From: Neorhizobium alkalisoli
GTDB lineage: Bacteria; Pseudomonadota; Alphaproteobacteria; Rhizobiales; Rhizobiaceae
NCBI RefSeq assembly: GCF_002968635.1
Contig: NZ_PVBN01000015.1
Coordinates: 93,355 to 157,354 of the forward strand
Direction of reading: 5' to 3'
DNA: 64,000 nucleotides
The position numbers were made by a program, and so were the translations under genes. The notes under the pieces were generated by a model. The model saw only the letters and a program-made list of their open reading frames with translations, did not search any database and was not told the DNA's origin. Shown here piece after piece: positions 45,824 to 55,123 of this stretch; position 1 is the stretch's first letter, and every line of letters begins with the position of its first letter.

Positions 45824-46494
45824 ACCGCAGGACGGCAACAACAGGCTCCGTTCCGCAAACGTTCTCGCAATTTTCCGCTTCCGTACGAAGCATATTAGAA
45901 GCATCTTATAGTTGAATTAGGGCGAACTACTATTCATCATCCGCGAAAAATCATAGCTGTGGCTTTTTCACCCAGCAGTTTATTGACGCTCAAAAATAGT
46001 ACTTATTCACAAGACGTTGACAAAAAAGCCGATATTCATCGCCTTGCCAATAGCCTGCTATCGGTTTCCGCGACACGCCCACTGCCTGTGCCCACAGGTT
46101 GTATGCAGGGTTGAGTGGAGATTTCTTTCTTCCAGCCGCAGGTGTCCCCCAGGTGGCATGGCCGCAACCGGGCGCCTCTCAGCAAAAACGACATCCAACC
46201 GAAAGCAGCCCTGCAAGAGAGTTTCTAACGCCATCTGCCGCAACACGGTCCCTTTACAGAAATAAAGTGTGGTATGCGGATACCATATACATAAGCCGTT
46301 GAAATAACTTGATTTATTTTTCCACCGCCAAAATCAGCCGCCTTGACGCATCTTTGTCTCATCGGTATAAGCCGCCACAGATTGCGGACCCCTGTGGACC
46401 GCATTCTTTTTGGCGGCGCTGCCGTCAAGCCAAGCAACAAGAAACGCCCTGTATCCGATATCGGATCTCACGGGTCCAGACGAAAGAGAAAACC
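45824..46494. other. Long AT-rich region before rplM, about 670 bp
   Basis: No convincing gene is seen on either strand. It should include the rplM-rpsI promoter and 5' leader. A small palindrome, TGGTAT-GCGG-ATACCA, occurs at 46270-46285, and AT-rich tracts are unusually dense between 45880 and 46030. No terminator was seen for the preceding secreted protein gene. Confidence 0.5.
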
Positions 46495-46959
46495 ATGTCA
46501 ACCTTCGTTCAGAAGCCCGCCGAGGTGGAGAAGAAGTGGGTGATCATCGACGCCGAAGGCCTCGTAGTCGGTCGCCTCGCCACCATCGTAGCAAACCGCC
46601 TACGCGGCAAGCACAAGGCCACTTACACCCCCCACGTCGATGACGGCGACAACGTGATCGTCATCAATGCGGAAAAGGTTGCCCTCACCGGCAAGAAATA
46701 TTCCGACAAGACCTACTACTGGCACACCGGTTATCCGGGTGGCATCAAGGAGCGTACCGCGCGCCAGATCATCGAAGGCCGCTTTCCGGAGCGCGTCCTC
46801 GAGAAGGCCATCGAGCGTATGATCCCCCGTGGTCCCCTCGGTCGTCGCCAGATGAAGAACCTGCGCGTTTACGCCGGTTCCAACCATCCCCATGAAGCCC
46901 AGCAGCCGGTCGCCCTCGACGTGGCCTCGCTGAACAAGAAGAATGTAAGGAGCGCCTGA
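46495..46959 (+). CDS. rplM: 50S ribosomal protein L13
   Basis: A 154-residue protein with the L13 core KKWVIIDAEGLVVGRLATIVANRLRGKHKATYTPH and the signature MIPRGPLGRRQMKNLRVYAG near the C-terminus. It is an early assembly protein of the large ribosomal subunit. The start ATG 46495 gives the normal alphaproteobacterial length. It is followed after 2 nt by rpsI, the conserved L13-S9 operon. Confidence 0.97.
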   Translation: MSTFVQKPAEVEKKWVIIDAEGLVVGRLATIVANRLRGKHKATYTPHVDDGDNVIVINAEKVALTGKKYSDKTYYWHTGYPGGIKERTARQIIEGRFPERVLEKAIERMIPRGPLGRRQMKNLRVYAGSNHPHEAQQPVALDVASLNKKNVRSA

Positions 46960-46961
46960 TC

Positions 46962-47429
46962 ATGGCCGACCTCTCCTCTCTGAAGGATCTCGCTCCGGCG
47001 GCCGAAAGCCAGGCTCCGGTTCACGTCCGCAAGGTCGACAACCTTGGCCGTTCCTATGCGACCGGCAAGCGCAAGAACGCTGTTGCCCGCGTATGGGTCA
47101 AGGCTGGTTCCGGCAAGATCATCGTCAATGGCAAGGACTTCTCGGCTTACTTCGCCCGTCCGGTCCTGCAGATGATCCTGCAGCAGCCGATCGTTGCAGC
47201 TGCCCGCGCCGGTCAGTTCGACATCATCGCGACCGTCACCGGCGGCGGCCTTTCCGGCCAGGCCGGCGCTGTGCGCCATGGCCTCTCCAAGGCCCTCACC
47301 TATTTCGAGCCGGGCCTGCGTTCGGTTCTCAAGAAGGGTGGCTTCCTGACCCGCGACAGCCGTGTGGTCGAGCGTAAGAAGTACGGTAAGGCCAAGGCCC
47401 GCCGCTCCTTCCAGTTCTCCAAGCGTTAA
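46962..47429 (+). CDS. rpsI: 30S ribosomal protein S9
   Basis: A 155-residue protein with the S9 core RSYATGKRKNAVARVWVKAGSGKIIVNG and the C-terminal RKKYGKAKARRSFQFSKR, whose terminal Lys-Arg reaches the decoding centre. An AAGGAG site lies inside the end of rplM, 2 nt between the genes. The N-terminal 30 residues are the extension typical of alphaproteobacteria. Confidence 0.97.
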   Translation: MADLSSLKDLAPAAESQAPVHVRKVDNLGRSYATGKRKNAVARVWVKAGSGKIIVNGKDFSAYFARPVLQMILQQPIVAAARAGQFDIIATVTGGGLSGQAGAVRHGLSKALTYFEPGLRSVLKKGGFLTRDSRVVERKKYGKAKARRSFQFSKR

Positions 47430-47453
47430 TCGCCTCTGGATTTTGGACTTTCG

Positions 47454-47482
47454 AAAGGCGGGGCTTCAGCTCCGCCTTTTTC
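47454..47482 (+). terminator. Rho-independent terminator of rplM-rpsI
   Basis: AAAGGCGG and CCGCCTTT form the stem, followed by TTTTTCG, about 25 nt after the rpsI stop. Confidence 0.85.
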
Positions 47483-47503
47483 GTTTGGGGGTTCCGGCAC
47501 CCC

Positions 47504-47965
47504 TCAGATCGGCAGTTCCGTCGTCGACTTCAGTTCGCGAAGAACAAAGCTGGAGACCACATTGCGCACATGCGGATTGCGCATCAGATGACGGGTCATG
47601 AAGGCTTCATAGGCTTCGACATCGCTTGCCCTGATTTTCAGCATGTAGTCGAACGTTCCAGACAACGCATAACATTCCATGATCTCCGGCCGATCGCGCA
47701 CGACGTTCGCAAAAGCTTCGATCGCCTCCTCATGGTGGTCCTCCAAGGTCACATGGGCGATGATGCAGAGCTTGAGGTCGAGCTTTGCAGGATCAAGAAG
47801 GGCCACCCGTTTTCGAATAACGCCATCTGCCTCCAGTTCCTGGATCTTGCGCCATGCGGTGCTTTGCGACATCCCCGCTTTCTCCGCCAGCTCGGCAAGC
47901 GATGAACCGTCTCCGGACTGGACGAGTTGCAGAAGCCTGCGGGCAGCCTTCAGGTTTTCTTTCAT
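47504..47965 (-). CDS. Lrp/AsnC-family transcriptional regulator
   Basis: A 153-residue protein with the AsnC helix-turn-helix (SLAELAEKAGMSQSTAWRKIQELEADGVI) and a C-terminal RAM/ligand domain (ECYALSGTFDYMLKIRASDVEAYEAF). It is divergent from the phenylalanine hydroxylase gene, 148 bp between starts, so that gene is the most probable target, with an amino acid as effector. Which amino acid cannot be told. Confidence 0.92.
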   Translation of the reverse strand: MKENLKAARRLLQLVQSGDGSSLAELAEKAGMSQSTAWRKIQELEADGVIRKRVALLDPAKLDLKLCIIAHVTLEDHHEEAIEAFANVVRDRPEIMECYALSGTFDYMLKIRASDVEAYEAFMTRHLMRNPHVRNVVSSFVLRELKSTTELPI

Positions 47966-48113
47966 CCCAGCGCCTCCTCTCGGAATATTCTCCCATTTTC
48001 AGATCCTAGTCCGGCAATCCTGAAATGTTTATCCGCATTTTTCGGGATATGATGGTGATCTGGCAGTGAGGTTGGAGGAGCCCGGCTCACTGGATCAAGA
48101 TCGGGAGGCGCTC

Positions 48114-48905
48114 ATGCCCAAACAAAGCACCTATACGGCGAAGCTGCCGGATGCGGATGGCATCTATCACTACACGACCGAAGAAGACGGGATCTGGAGC
48201 GAACTCTACCAGCGCCAGATGACGCTGCTGGCCGACAAGGCTTGTGCCGAATATCTTGATGGCGTGAAGCTGCTCGGCTTGAAGCCGGACAAGGTTCCTC
48301 AGCTTCACGATATCAACAGACGCCTCAACGAGACCACCGGGTTCGGCGTGGAAGGCGTCCCGGCGCTCATCCCCCCATCGCGCTTTTACGAATTGCTGTC
48401 GCAGGGCAAGTTCCCATTGGCGACGTTCATCCGCCGCCGCGAGCATATCGACTATATCGAGGAGCCCGACATCTTCCATGAGGTTTTTGGCCACTGCCCT
48501 CTGCTGACGAACCAGAGCTATGCCAATTTCGTTCGCCGCTTTGGTGAAAAGGCCGTCGGGCTCGGCAAGGAATATTCCTGGCACCTGTTCCGGATATTCT
48601 GGTTCACCGTCGAGTTCGGCTTGATCGACACACCGCAGGGGCGCCGCTGCTTCGGCGCAGGTGTCGTCTCCTCTCCCAATGAGACGCGGACCGCGATGGA
48701 AGGCAGGGAAAGCGAATTCCGCCCCTTCGATCTGATGACGGTGCTTAGAACGCCCTACCGGATCGATATCGTGCAACCGATCTACTACGTCATCGAGAGC
48801 TTCGCGCAGCTGGAAACGATCATCGAGGAGGATATCGGCGCGCGCATCAGGGACGCCAAGGCTCTCGGGGACTTTCCGCCGGCTTTCGAAGCCAAGGCTT
48901 CCTGA
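48114..48905 (+). CDS. phhA: Phenylalanine-4-hydroxylase (monomeric, bacterial type)
   Basis: A 263-residue pterin- and iron-dependent enzyme converting phenylalanine to tyrosine. The iron ligands are the two His of DIFHEVFGHCPLL and the Glu of FWFTVEFGLI; the pterin-binding region GFGVEGVPALIPPSRFYELLS is intact. ATG 48114 is fixed by a GGGAGG site 7 nt upstream. It is divergent from an Lrp-type gene. Alternative: a role in melanin or tyrosine catabolism cannot be excluded. Confidence 0.95.
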   Translation: MPKQSTYTAKLPDADGIYHYTTEEDGIWSELYQRQMTLLADKACAEYLDGVKLLGLKPDKVPQLHDINRRLNETTGFGVEGVPALIPPSRFYELLSQGKFPLATFIRRREHIDYIEEPDIFHEVFGHCPLLTNQSYANFVRRFGEKAVGLGKEYSWHLFRIFWFTVEFGLIDTPQGRRCFGAGVVSSPNETRTAMEGRESEFRPFDLMTVLRTPYRIDIVQPIYYVIESFAQLETIIEEDIGARIRDAKALGDFPPAFEAKAS

Positions 48906-48986
48906 GCAAAGCATTTTGTCCGGCTGAGACTTGCCTTGTCTGCTCTCATTGTTCAACGTCCCGCCACCAATTGATGGAAGGACGCA

Positions 48987-49937
48987 ATGGCAGAAAAGTC
49001 GATCGATCACGCCTTCATGGCAACCAGCCTCACCTCTGCCGCCACTGATCCCACCTTCGCCGGCGCACTCTCCTTCATGCGCCGGCGGTTCACCAAGAAC
49101 CTGGAAGGTGTCGACGCGGTGGTGTGGGGCATTCCCTTTGATGCGGCGACGTCCAACCGCCCGGGTGCGCGCTTCGGGCCACAGGCGATCCGGCGAGCTT
49201 CCGCCATCTTCGACAACGATCCGCAATACCCCTTCTCGCGCGATCTCTTCGCCGATATGGCTGTCATCGACTATGGCGACTGCCTGCTCGACTACGGCAA
49301 CCATCAGAAGACACCGGCAACCATCGAGCAGGAAGCGGCCAAGATCATTGCACACGGTGCTTTCCTGCTGACGCTCGGGGGCGACCACTACATTACCTGG
49401 CCGCTCCTCAAGGCGCATGTCGCGAAGCACGGCCCCCTTGCCCTCGTCCAGTTCGACGCGCATCAGGATACCTGGCTCGACGACGAGAGCCGGATCGATC
49501 ATGGCTCCTTCGTAGCGCGCGCGGTGCGCGATGGCATTATCGATCCCGCCCGTTCCATCCAGGTCGGCATCCGCACCCATGCCCCGGAGGATTTCGGCAT
49601 TCGCCTTCTCTATGGCCATGAGGTGGAGGAGATGACGGCGGACGAGATCGCCAGGGCGATCCTTGCCCATGTGGGCGACATGCCGACCTACCTCACCTTC
49701 GACATCGACTGCCTCGATCCGGCCTTTGCGCCGGGTACCGGGACGCCGGTGGCCGGTGGCCCTTCCAGCGCCAGGATTCTCTCTGTATTGCGGAAGCTGG
49801 GGTCGCTCGACATCCGCGGCGCCGACGTGGTCGAAGTCGCGCCTGCCTACGACCATGCGGATATCACCGCCATTGCCGGAGCGACCGTTGCCATGTATAT
49901 GCTCGGGCTTCGCGCGGAGCGAAAGGCAACGCGTTAA
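48987..49937 (+). CDS. speB: Agmatinase / ureohydrolase
   Basis: A 316-residue binuclear manganese enzyme. LTLGGDHYITWP, VQFDAHQDTW and FDIDCLDPAFAPGTGTPVAGG carry the metal ligands of the arginase/agmatinase family, and the last block is the agmatinase-type signature. It would hydrolyse agmatine to putrescine and urea; other guanidino substrates are possible. Length and motifs are complete. It follows phhA with an 81-nt gap and precedes argC on the same strand, so arginine-related metabolism clusters here. Confidence 0.9.
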   Translation: MAEKSIDHAFMATSLTSAATDPTFAGALSFMRRRFTKNLEGVDAVVWGIPFDAATSNRPGARFGPQAIRRASAIFDNDPQYPFSRDLFADMAVIDYGDCLLDYGNHQKTPATIEQEAAKIIAHGAFLLTLGGDHYITWPLLKAHVAKHGPLALVQFDAHQDTWLDDESRIDHGSFVARAVRDGIIDPARSIQVGIRTHAPEDFGIRLLYGHEVEEMTADEIARAILAHVGDMPTYLTFDIDCLDPAFAPGTGTPVAGGPSSARILSVLRKLGSLDIRGADVVEVAPAYDHADITAIAGATVAMYMLGLRAERKATR

Positions 49938-50010
49938 ATTTCTGAATCAAGTGGCTGGTAAACCGAATCCGGCCTTCAATCCAAGGCACTGACATCACAG
50001 GATAAAGACA

Positions 50011-50943
50011 ATGGCAGCGAAAATCTTCATCGACGGCGAACACGGCACCACGGGACTGCAGATCCGCACCCGTATGGCCGGCCGCCGCGACGTCGAGCTG
50101 CTGTCGATCCCGGAAGCCGAGCGGCGCAATGCCGCCATGCGCGAGGATCTCCTGAACAGTGCCGACATCGCAATCCTCTGCCTACCGGACGAGGCCTCGC
50201 GCGAGGCAGTCTCCATGCTTTCCGGCAACAACAAGGTGCGGGTGATCGACACCTCGACGGCTTTCCGTGTCGATTCGTCCTGGGCCTACGGCTTTGCGGA
50301 AATGGACAAGGCGCAGGCGGAAAAGATCAAGTCGGCACGGCATGTCGCCAATCCCGGCTGCTATCCCACCGGCGCGATCGCCCTCATCCGGCCGTTGCGG
50401 GCCGCAGGCATCCTGCCGGATGGTTATCCGGTGACGGTCAACGCCGTTTCCGGCTATACAGGGGGCGGCAAGCAGCTCATCGCGCAGATGGAAAACCTAC
50501 ACCACCCGGATGCGATCAAGGCCAACAATTTCCTCTACGGGTTGCCGCTCAAGCACAAGCACGTGCCTGAAATGAAGGTTCACGGCCTGCTCGATCGCGC
50601 ACCGCTCTTCGCGCCCTCGGTCGGCCGCTTCCCCCAGGGCATGATCGTCCAGGTGCCGCTCTTCCTCGAAGACCTCAAGAACGGCTTTACCCGCGAAAGC
50701 ATCCATCGGACGTTGGTCGAGCACTACGCCGGTCAGGACATCGTCGAGATCGTTTCCCTCGAGGAGAGCAAGACGCTCGCGCGCGTCGATGCGGAAGAAC
50801 TCGTCGGCCAGGACACGATGAAGCTCTTCGTGTTCGGCACCCCGGGCGGAGAGCATGTTAACCTCGTGGCTCTTCTTGACAATCTGGGCAAAGGTGCCTC
50901 GGGGGCAGCCGTTCAGAACATGGACCTGATGCTTTCGGCCTGA
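50011..50943 (+). CDS. argC: N-acetyl-gamma-glutamyl-phosphate reductase (short type)
   Basis: A 310-residue ArgC of the short class. FIDGEHGTTGLQI is the nucleotide-binding start, Cys117 in HVANPGCYPTGAIA is the catalytic cysteine, and NAVSGYTGGGKQ completes the active site. It catalyses the third step of arginine synthesis using NADPH. The stop overlaps the start of the kinase-like gene (TGATG), so the two are made in step. Confidence 0.96.
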   Translation: MAAKIFIDGEHGTTGLQIRTRMAGRRDVELLSIPEAERRNAAMREDLLNSADIAILCLPDEASREAVSMLSGNNKVRVIDTSTAFRVDSSWAYGFAEMDKAQAEKIKSARHVANPGCYPTGAIALIRPLRAAGILPDGYPVTVNAVSGYTGGGKQLIAQMENLHHPDAIKANNFLYGLPLKHKHVPEMKVHGLLDRAPLFAPSVGRFPQGMIVQVPLFLEDLKNGFTRESIHRTLVEHYAGQDIVEIVSLEESKTLARVDAEELVGQDTMKLFVFGTPGGEHVNLVALLDNLGKGASGAAVQNMDLMLSA

Positions 50944-51782
50944 TGACCGATAACATTCCATTCCCTGCCGAATGGCGGATCGAAGATGCCCGCCAGATCG
51001 CAGATACAGTCGTCGGCACGGTCTATGAAGTGACGCGTGCCGGCGGCGAGCTCGATATCGTCAAAATCCTTAAACCAAGGGCATTGGAAGATAGTCTTCG
51101 CGGTGCGGATTTTCTTGCGTGGCGGGATGGCGTCGGCTGCATTCGGCTCATCGGGCGCTCCGGCAATATCCTGTTGATGGAACACGCCGGCACGGCGACG
51201 CTTCGCGACCGCCTTGTCGCCCAGGGCGACAGGGACACTACACGGATCGCGGCCGAGGTACTGATGGAATACCATCGCCAATCCGACACGCCGCCGCCCA
51301 CGAGCCTGCTGCCGCTTTCCGGCTATTTCGCGAGCCTGTTCAAAAAGGCAGAGGCCGACCGTCGCGATGGAATTGCCAGCCCCTTTTTCGAGGCGGCCGC
51401 TATGGCGGAAGAGCTGATCGCCAATCAGCAGGACATCAAGCCGCTGCACGGTGACCTGCATCACGAAAACATCATGTTCGGGCCGCGCGGTTGGCTGATC
51501 ATCGATCCGGCCGGACTGATCGGCGATGCGGCGCTCGACGTCGCCAACATGTTTTCCAATCCGCTCGACCGTTTCGACCTTACACGCAACGAGGAACGCA
51601 TCGGCTCGATGGCCGGGGTGTTTGCCGAAACGCTCAGGCGCGATGTCCGCACCATCCTCCGCTACGCCTTTGCCTATGGCTGCCTCTCAGCCGCCTGGCA
51701 TTACGAAGACGGCAATGCCGAGGACCGCGACGACGAGCTCGCCGTCGCCGCAGCGATCCGCAACGTGTTGCGTCAGGCCTAG
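50943..51782 (+). CDS. APH(6)-like aminoglycoside/hydroxyurea kinase-family protein
   Basis: A 279-residue kinase-fold protein with IKPLHGDLHHENIMFG (catalytic loop) and GWLIIDPAGLIGDAALDVANMF (metal-binding Asp), as in the APH(6)/streptomycin kinase family. Such genes are common in rhizobial chromosomes and need not confer resistance. Its ATG overlaps the argC stop by one base, suggesting a house-keeping small-molecule kinase. Its stop overlaps the convergent DoxX gene by 4 nt (CTAG). Confidence 0.85.
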   Translation: MTDNIPFPAEWRIEDARQIADTVVGTVYEVTRAGGELDIVKILKPRALEDSLRGADFLAWRDGVGCIRLIGRSGNILLMEHAGTATLRDRLVAQGDRDTTRIAAEVLMEYHRQSDTPPPTSLLPLSGYFASLFKKAEADRRDGIASPFFEAAAMAEELIANQQDIKPLHGDLHHENIMFGPRGWLIIDPAGLIGDAALDVANMFSNPLDRFDLTRNEERIGSMAGVFAETLRRDVRTILRYAFAYGCLSAAWHYEDGNAEDRDDELAVAAAIRNVLRQA

Positions 51783-52204
51783 GCGATCCGGCGCGCTGGC
51801 GCGAATATCTGTTTCAGACCAAGGTTCAACGCGAGCCTCTCGCCCGGTCCGTGCACGGCAGCGAACAAGAGACCGGCCAGGAATGTAAAATGGTCGACGA
51901 AGAAGCCGAACTCCGCCTGATTGCCTTCCCAGCGGTTTGGACCGTGAAAGGCAAATGCCAGGAAGATAACGTAGACACCGGCGAGCAGCGCCGCTTCCGA
52001 AAAGAAGGCGCCGGTCAGGAAAGCAAGAGCCAGTCCCACTTCGAAGATCGCAGCGCACCATGCGAGGAAAAGCGCAAACGGAAAACCGGCGCCGGCGATA
52101 TAACCCACCGTCGACGGCATATCGAGGAACTTGAAGCTCGTCGCCATGACGAACAGGCCGCCGAAAATCAGCCTTGCGACGAGAATTGCGATCGTTTTGG
52201 CCAT
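51779..52204 (-). CDS. DoxX-family membrane protein
   Basis: A 141-residue protein with four predicted membrane helices; ILVARLIFGGLFVMATSFKFL is the typical first helix and boundary of DoxX proteins, followed by GYIAGAGFPFALFLAWCAAIFEVGLAL. The family is linked to redox or thiosulfate-related membrane functions in some organisms, but the role here is not known. It lies 97 nt downstream of ctaA on the same strand. Start ATG 52204. Confidence 0.85.
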   Translation of the reverse strand: MAKTIAILVARLIFGGLFVMATSFKFLDMPSTVGYIAGAGFPFALFLAWCAAIFEVGLALAFLTGAFFSEAALLAGVYVIFLAFAFHGPNRWEGNQAEFGFFVDHFTFLAGLLFAAVHGPGERLALNLGLKQIFAPARRIA

Positions 52205-52301
52205 TGTCCTGCCCTCTCTCCTTGGCCGCAGCCGTTTGACTATGCTCCAAGGACGAGCAGCAGGGACCTCTTCCGACATAAGGCCGGAATTTCTTCGACG
52301 T

Positions 52302-53402
52302 TCAGTCCCGTATGGCGACCGCCGTCTCCGGCGGATATTCACCGACGAAACCGCGCCAGTGGGCTATGGCAAATCCCAGGACGACCAGCGCGCCTGCCTG
52401 ATGGGTCAGAGCAAGATGCAGTTGCACCTGCATCAGGAGGGTCGCGATGCCGAGCACGGCCTGGATCAGGATGAGGCCGAAGAGCAGAACGGAACGGCGG
52501 GCATGAGTGGTGCCGGGCGCGCTCTTCAGCAGCACGATCATATGCCAAAGCGCCAGCGCGAAGAGCAGATAGGCGCCCACGCGGTGGATGAATTGCACGG
52601 TCTTGGGGTTCTCGAAGAGATTGATCCACCAGGGTTGCTGGATGAAGAGGTCGCCGGGGATCGCCGCACCGTCCATCAGCGGCCAGGTATTGTAGGAAAG
52701 GCCCGCATCGAGGCCGGCGACCAGAGCGCCCAGATAGATCTGGAAAAGCGACATCGCCGCGACCAGCACGGCGCCGACCTTGGCACGGCCTTCCGGAGCC
52801 ACGTCGTCGCTATGCGGCGATAGACCGCGCATGATCCACACACAGGCGGCGAAGATCAGGCAAGCCATGACGAGATGGGTCGCGAGCCGGTATTGCGAGA
52901 CGCTGACGAGCTTGCTGAGGCCGGAGGAGACCATCCACCAGCCGATGAAACCTTGAAAACCACCGAGCGCCAGAACGCCGACGAGAGGCCAGCGCAACCG
53001 CTTTTCGACACGGCCCGTGAGCCAGAAGAAGACAAGCGGCACCGCAAAGACCACACCGATCGAGCGTGCCAGGAAACGATGTGCCCATTCCCACCAGAAG
53101 ATCGACTTGAATTCATCGACCGTCATGTCCCTGTTGACCTGTTGGTACTGCGGAATGCGCTGATAAAGGCGGAATTCCTCGTCCCATTCCTCGACTGAGA
53201 GCGGCGGTATCACGCCGTGGATCGGCTTCCACTCGGTGATCGAGAGGCCGGAATCGGTCAGGCGGGTCGCCCCACCGACCAGCACCAGACAGAAGAGGGT
53301 AAAGACGACGAAACCGAGCCAGATGCGCACCGCCTTGCGGTCGCGCTCGAGGCGCTTCGTCTGTTTCAAGACATCGATAATGACTGCGTTCGTCGCGGAC
53401 AT
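52302..53402 (-). CDS. ctaA: Heme A synthase (CtaA/Cox15)
   Basis: A 366-residue integral membrane enzyme that oxidises the C8 methyl of heme O to heme A for cytochrome aa3 oxidase. Eight helices are visible with the conserved His residues in WEWAHRFLARSIG, YRLATHLVMA, FIHRVGAYLLF and LALTHQAGALVV. GGATRLTDSGLSITEWKP is the family N-terminal signature. Length is normal for alphaproteobacteria. Confidence 0.95.
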   Translation of the reverse strand: MSATNAVIIDVLKQTKRLERDRKAVRIWLGFVVFTLFCLVLVGGATRLTDSGLSITEWKPIHGVIPPLSVEEWDEEFRLYQRIPQYQQVNRDMTVDEFKSIFWWEWAHRFLARSIGVVFAVPLVFFWLTGRVEKRLRWPLVGVLALGGFQGFIGWWMVSSGLSKLVSVSQYRLATHLVMACLIFAACVWIMRGLSPHSDDVAPEGRAKVGAVLVAAMSLFQIYLGALVAGLDAGLSYNTWPLMDGAAIPGDLFIQQPWWINLFENPKTVQFIHRVGAYLLFALALWHMIVLLKSAPGTTHARRSVLLFGLILIQAVLGIATLLMQVQLHLALTHQAGALVVLGFAIAHWRGFVGEYPPETAVAIRD

Positions 53403-53537
53403 GGGATACTCCCGTCGCTCGTGGCGAGAAGGCGTCTTCAGACGCCTTTCGTTCTTTGGCGTTGCTTTGCCTCATCGCCCCATGCAAAACAAGCCCCGGC
53501 ACTTTGCGGCATGCGGTCGCGGATAGGAGAGAACGTC

Positions 53538-53753
53538 TTGGTCCCGCGTTTGAGAAGTTTCATCGGCACTATTCTCATCATTTTTCTGGTGATCATCTAT
53601 GCGTTGGCCGCCACGACCGTCGCCACCCTCATGCTCGCCACCTCGCCATGGTGGGTTCATTTTCTCTATTTCCTGTTCTCCGGCCTGCTCTGGATCCTTC
53701 CGGCCATGCTGATCATCAAGTGGATGGCTGGCCCGAGGCCTCCCAAGCGCTGA
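53538..53753 (+). CDS. DUF2842 small membrane protein
   Basis: A 71-residue protein with two membrane helices (IGTILIIFLVIIYALAATTVA and FLYFLFSGLLWILPAMLII) ending WMAGPRPPKR, the DUF2842 pattern of alphaproteobacteria. I choose a TTG start at 53538 because AGGAGAG lies 7 nt upstream and the family begins directly with the sequence that follows; an ATG at 53511 is an alternative. It diverges from ctaA, its usual neighbour. Function unknown. Confidence 0.8.
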   Translation: MVPRLRSFIGTILIIFLVIIYALAATTVATLMLATSPWWVHFLYFLFSGLLWILPAMLIIKWMAGPRPPKR

Positions 53754-53868
53754 ATTTACCCGCGGTTAACCAGCCGCTGCGGTTTGTCGGCCAACCGGAC
53801 CGGTGATAAACCGATTTTTGGCGCCTCCGCCCTATCGTGCCGGCAAAACGGCATCAGCGGGCAAAGCC

Positions 53869-55119
53869 ATGCAGAAGCAGGAAATCCAACAGGAAGAACA
53901 GATCGTTCCAGCGCCCGGCGAACCGGGGGCGGACGACGACATGGTGCGGTTTGCCGATCTGACGCTGCGCGTCCTCAACAATCCGCAGCCGATCGAAGCC
54001 GAGTGGCGTCGTCTGGAGAGACTGGCGAAGAACTCCCTGCATCAGAGGTTCGACTGGTGTCTTGCCTGGACGCAGGCACACAAGAGCGAGGTGGTCATCA
54101 TTCAGGGTGTGGCCCAGAATCGCACGCACCTCATCCTGCCGCTCGAAATCGTCACGGATAAGGGCTGCAGGGTCGCCCGCTTTCCCGGCGACCGATTCAA
54201 CAACCTCAATTCCGGCCTCTTCGATGCCAATCTCGCCGAGCCTGACGCGGAGGAACTTCAGAACTTCGTTCATGCCACGCGGACAGCGTTGAAGGACACA
54301 GCCGATCTTATCGTCCTCGACAATATTCCGCTTGCCTGGCGCGGCGCGCGGCATCCGCTCTCTGGGCTGGCAACGACCGAGAACCAGAACCGCTCCTTCC
54401 AACTCCCGCTGTTTCCCAATTTCGAGGCGACGATTGCGCAGCTCAACGCCAAAAGCCGCCGCAAGAAATTCCGCTCCTCAAGCCGCAAGCTCGAGGCGAT
54501 CGGCGGGTATGACTACATCTGCCCCGAAAGCAGCGCCGATAAGCATGCGCTCCTGGATCTCTTCTTCCATCAGAAGGGCGAGCGGCTTGCACAGCTTGGG
54601 CTGCCGGACGTGTTCCAGCCGGACGATATCCGGCAGTTCTTCCACCGACTGCTGGACGTGTCGCCTGAAGGTTTCGACACTCCGCTCAGCCTGTTCGCCA
54701 TCCGCTTGCGCGGCGAACATGCAGGCCATATTGCCGCCATCGCCGGCCTGTCCCGCAAGGGCGACCACGTCATCTGCCAGTTCAGTTCCATCGACGAGAG
54801 CATCTGCCCCGAAGCCAGCCCTGGCGAACTGCTGTTCTGGCTGACCATCGAGCAATCCTGCCGCCAGGGTGCCGCGATCTTCGATTTCGGCGTCGGAGAC
54901 CAGCCTTACAAGCGAAACTGGTGCACGCAGCAAACCGTCCAGCATGACATCCTGCTCCCATTGACATGGAAGGGATCGTTGCTGCGTCCGCTGATGATGG
55001 GCGTGACGAAGGCCAAGGCTGCGATCAAACGCAATCCCCACCTCTATTCCCTGGTTCAGCGCTGGCGAGCCGGCCATTGTCCGAAAGAACCGGCGGCACT
55101 CGCATCGGAAGCGGAATGA
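53869..55119 (+). CDS. CelD/BcsL-like GNAT acyltransferase of polysaccharide locus
   Basis: About 416 residues. The C-terminal two thirds form a double-GNAT (Acetyltransf_6) fold: KSRRKKFRSSSRKLEAIGG, HQKGERLAQLGLPDVF, and the late block GAAIFDFGVGDQPYKRNWC, the motif of CelD/BcsL proteins found in cellulose and unipolar polysaccharide loci. It could acylate the polymer or its precursor. ATG 53869 is a reasonable start; ATG 53803 is also open. The gene ends 4 nt from the end of the convergent co-polymerase gene. Confidence 0.82.
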   Translation: MQKQEIQQEEQIVPAPGEPGADDDMVRFADLTLRVLNNPQPIEAEWRRLERLAKNSLHQRFDWCLAWTQAHKSEVVIIQGVAQNRTHLILPLEIVTDKGCRVARFPGDRFNNLNSGLFDANLAEPDAEELQNFVHATRTALKDTADLIVLDNIPLAWRGARHPLSGLATTENQNRSFQLPLFPNFEATIAQLNAKSRRKKFRSSSRKLEAIGGYDYICPESSADKHALLDLFFHQKGERLAQLGLPDVFQPDDIRQFFHRLLDVSPEGFDTPLSLFAIRLRGEHAGHIAAIAGLSRKGDHVICQFSSIDESICPEASPGELLFWLTIEQSCRQGAAIFDFGVGDQPYKRNWCTQQTVQHDILLPLTWKGSLLRPLMMGVTKAKAAIKRNPHLYSLVQRWRAGHCPKEPAALASEAE

Positions 55120-55123
55120 TCAA

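Noticed and set aside
48087..49856. A 589-codon minus-strand frame across phhA and speB
   Set aside because: It crosses two well-defined genes and the space between them, which real genes do not do.
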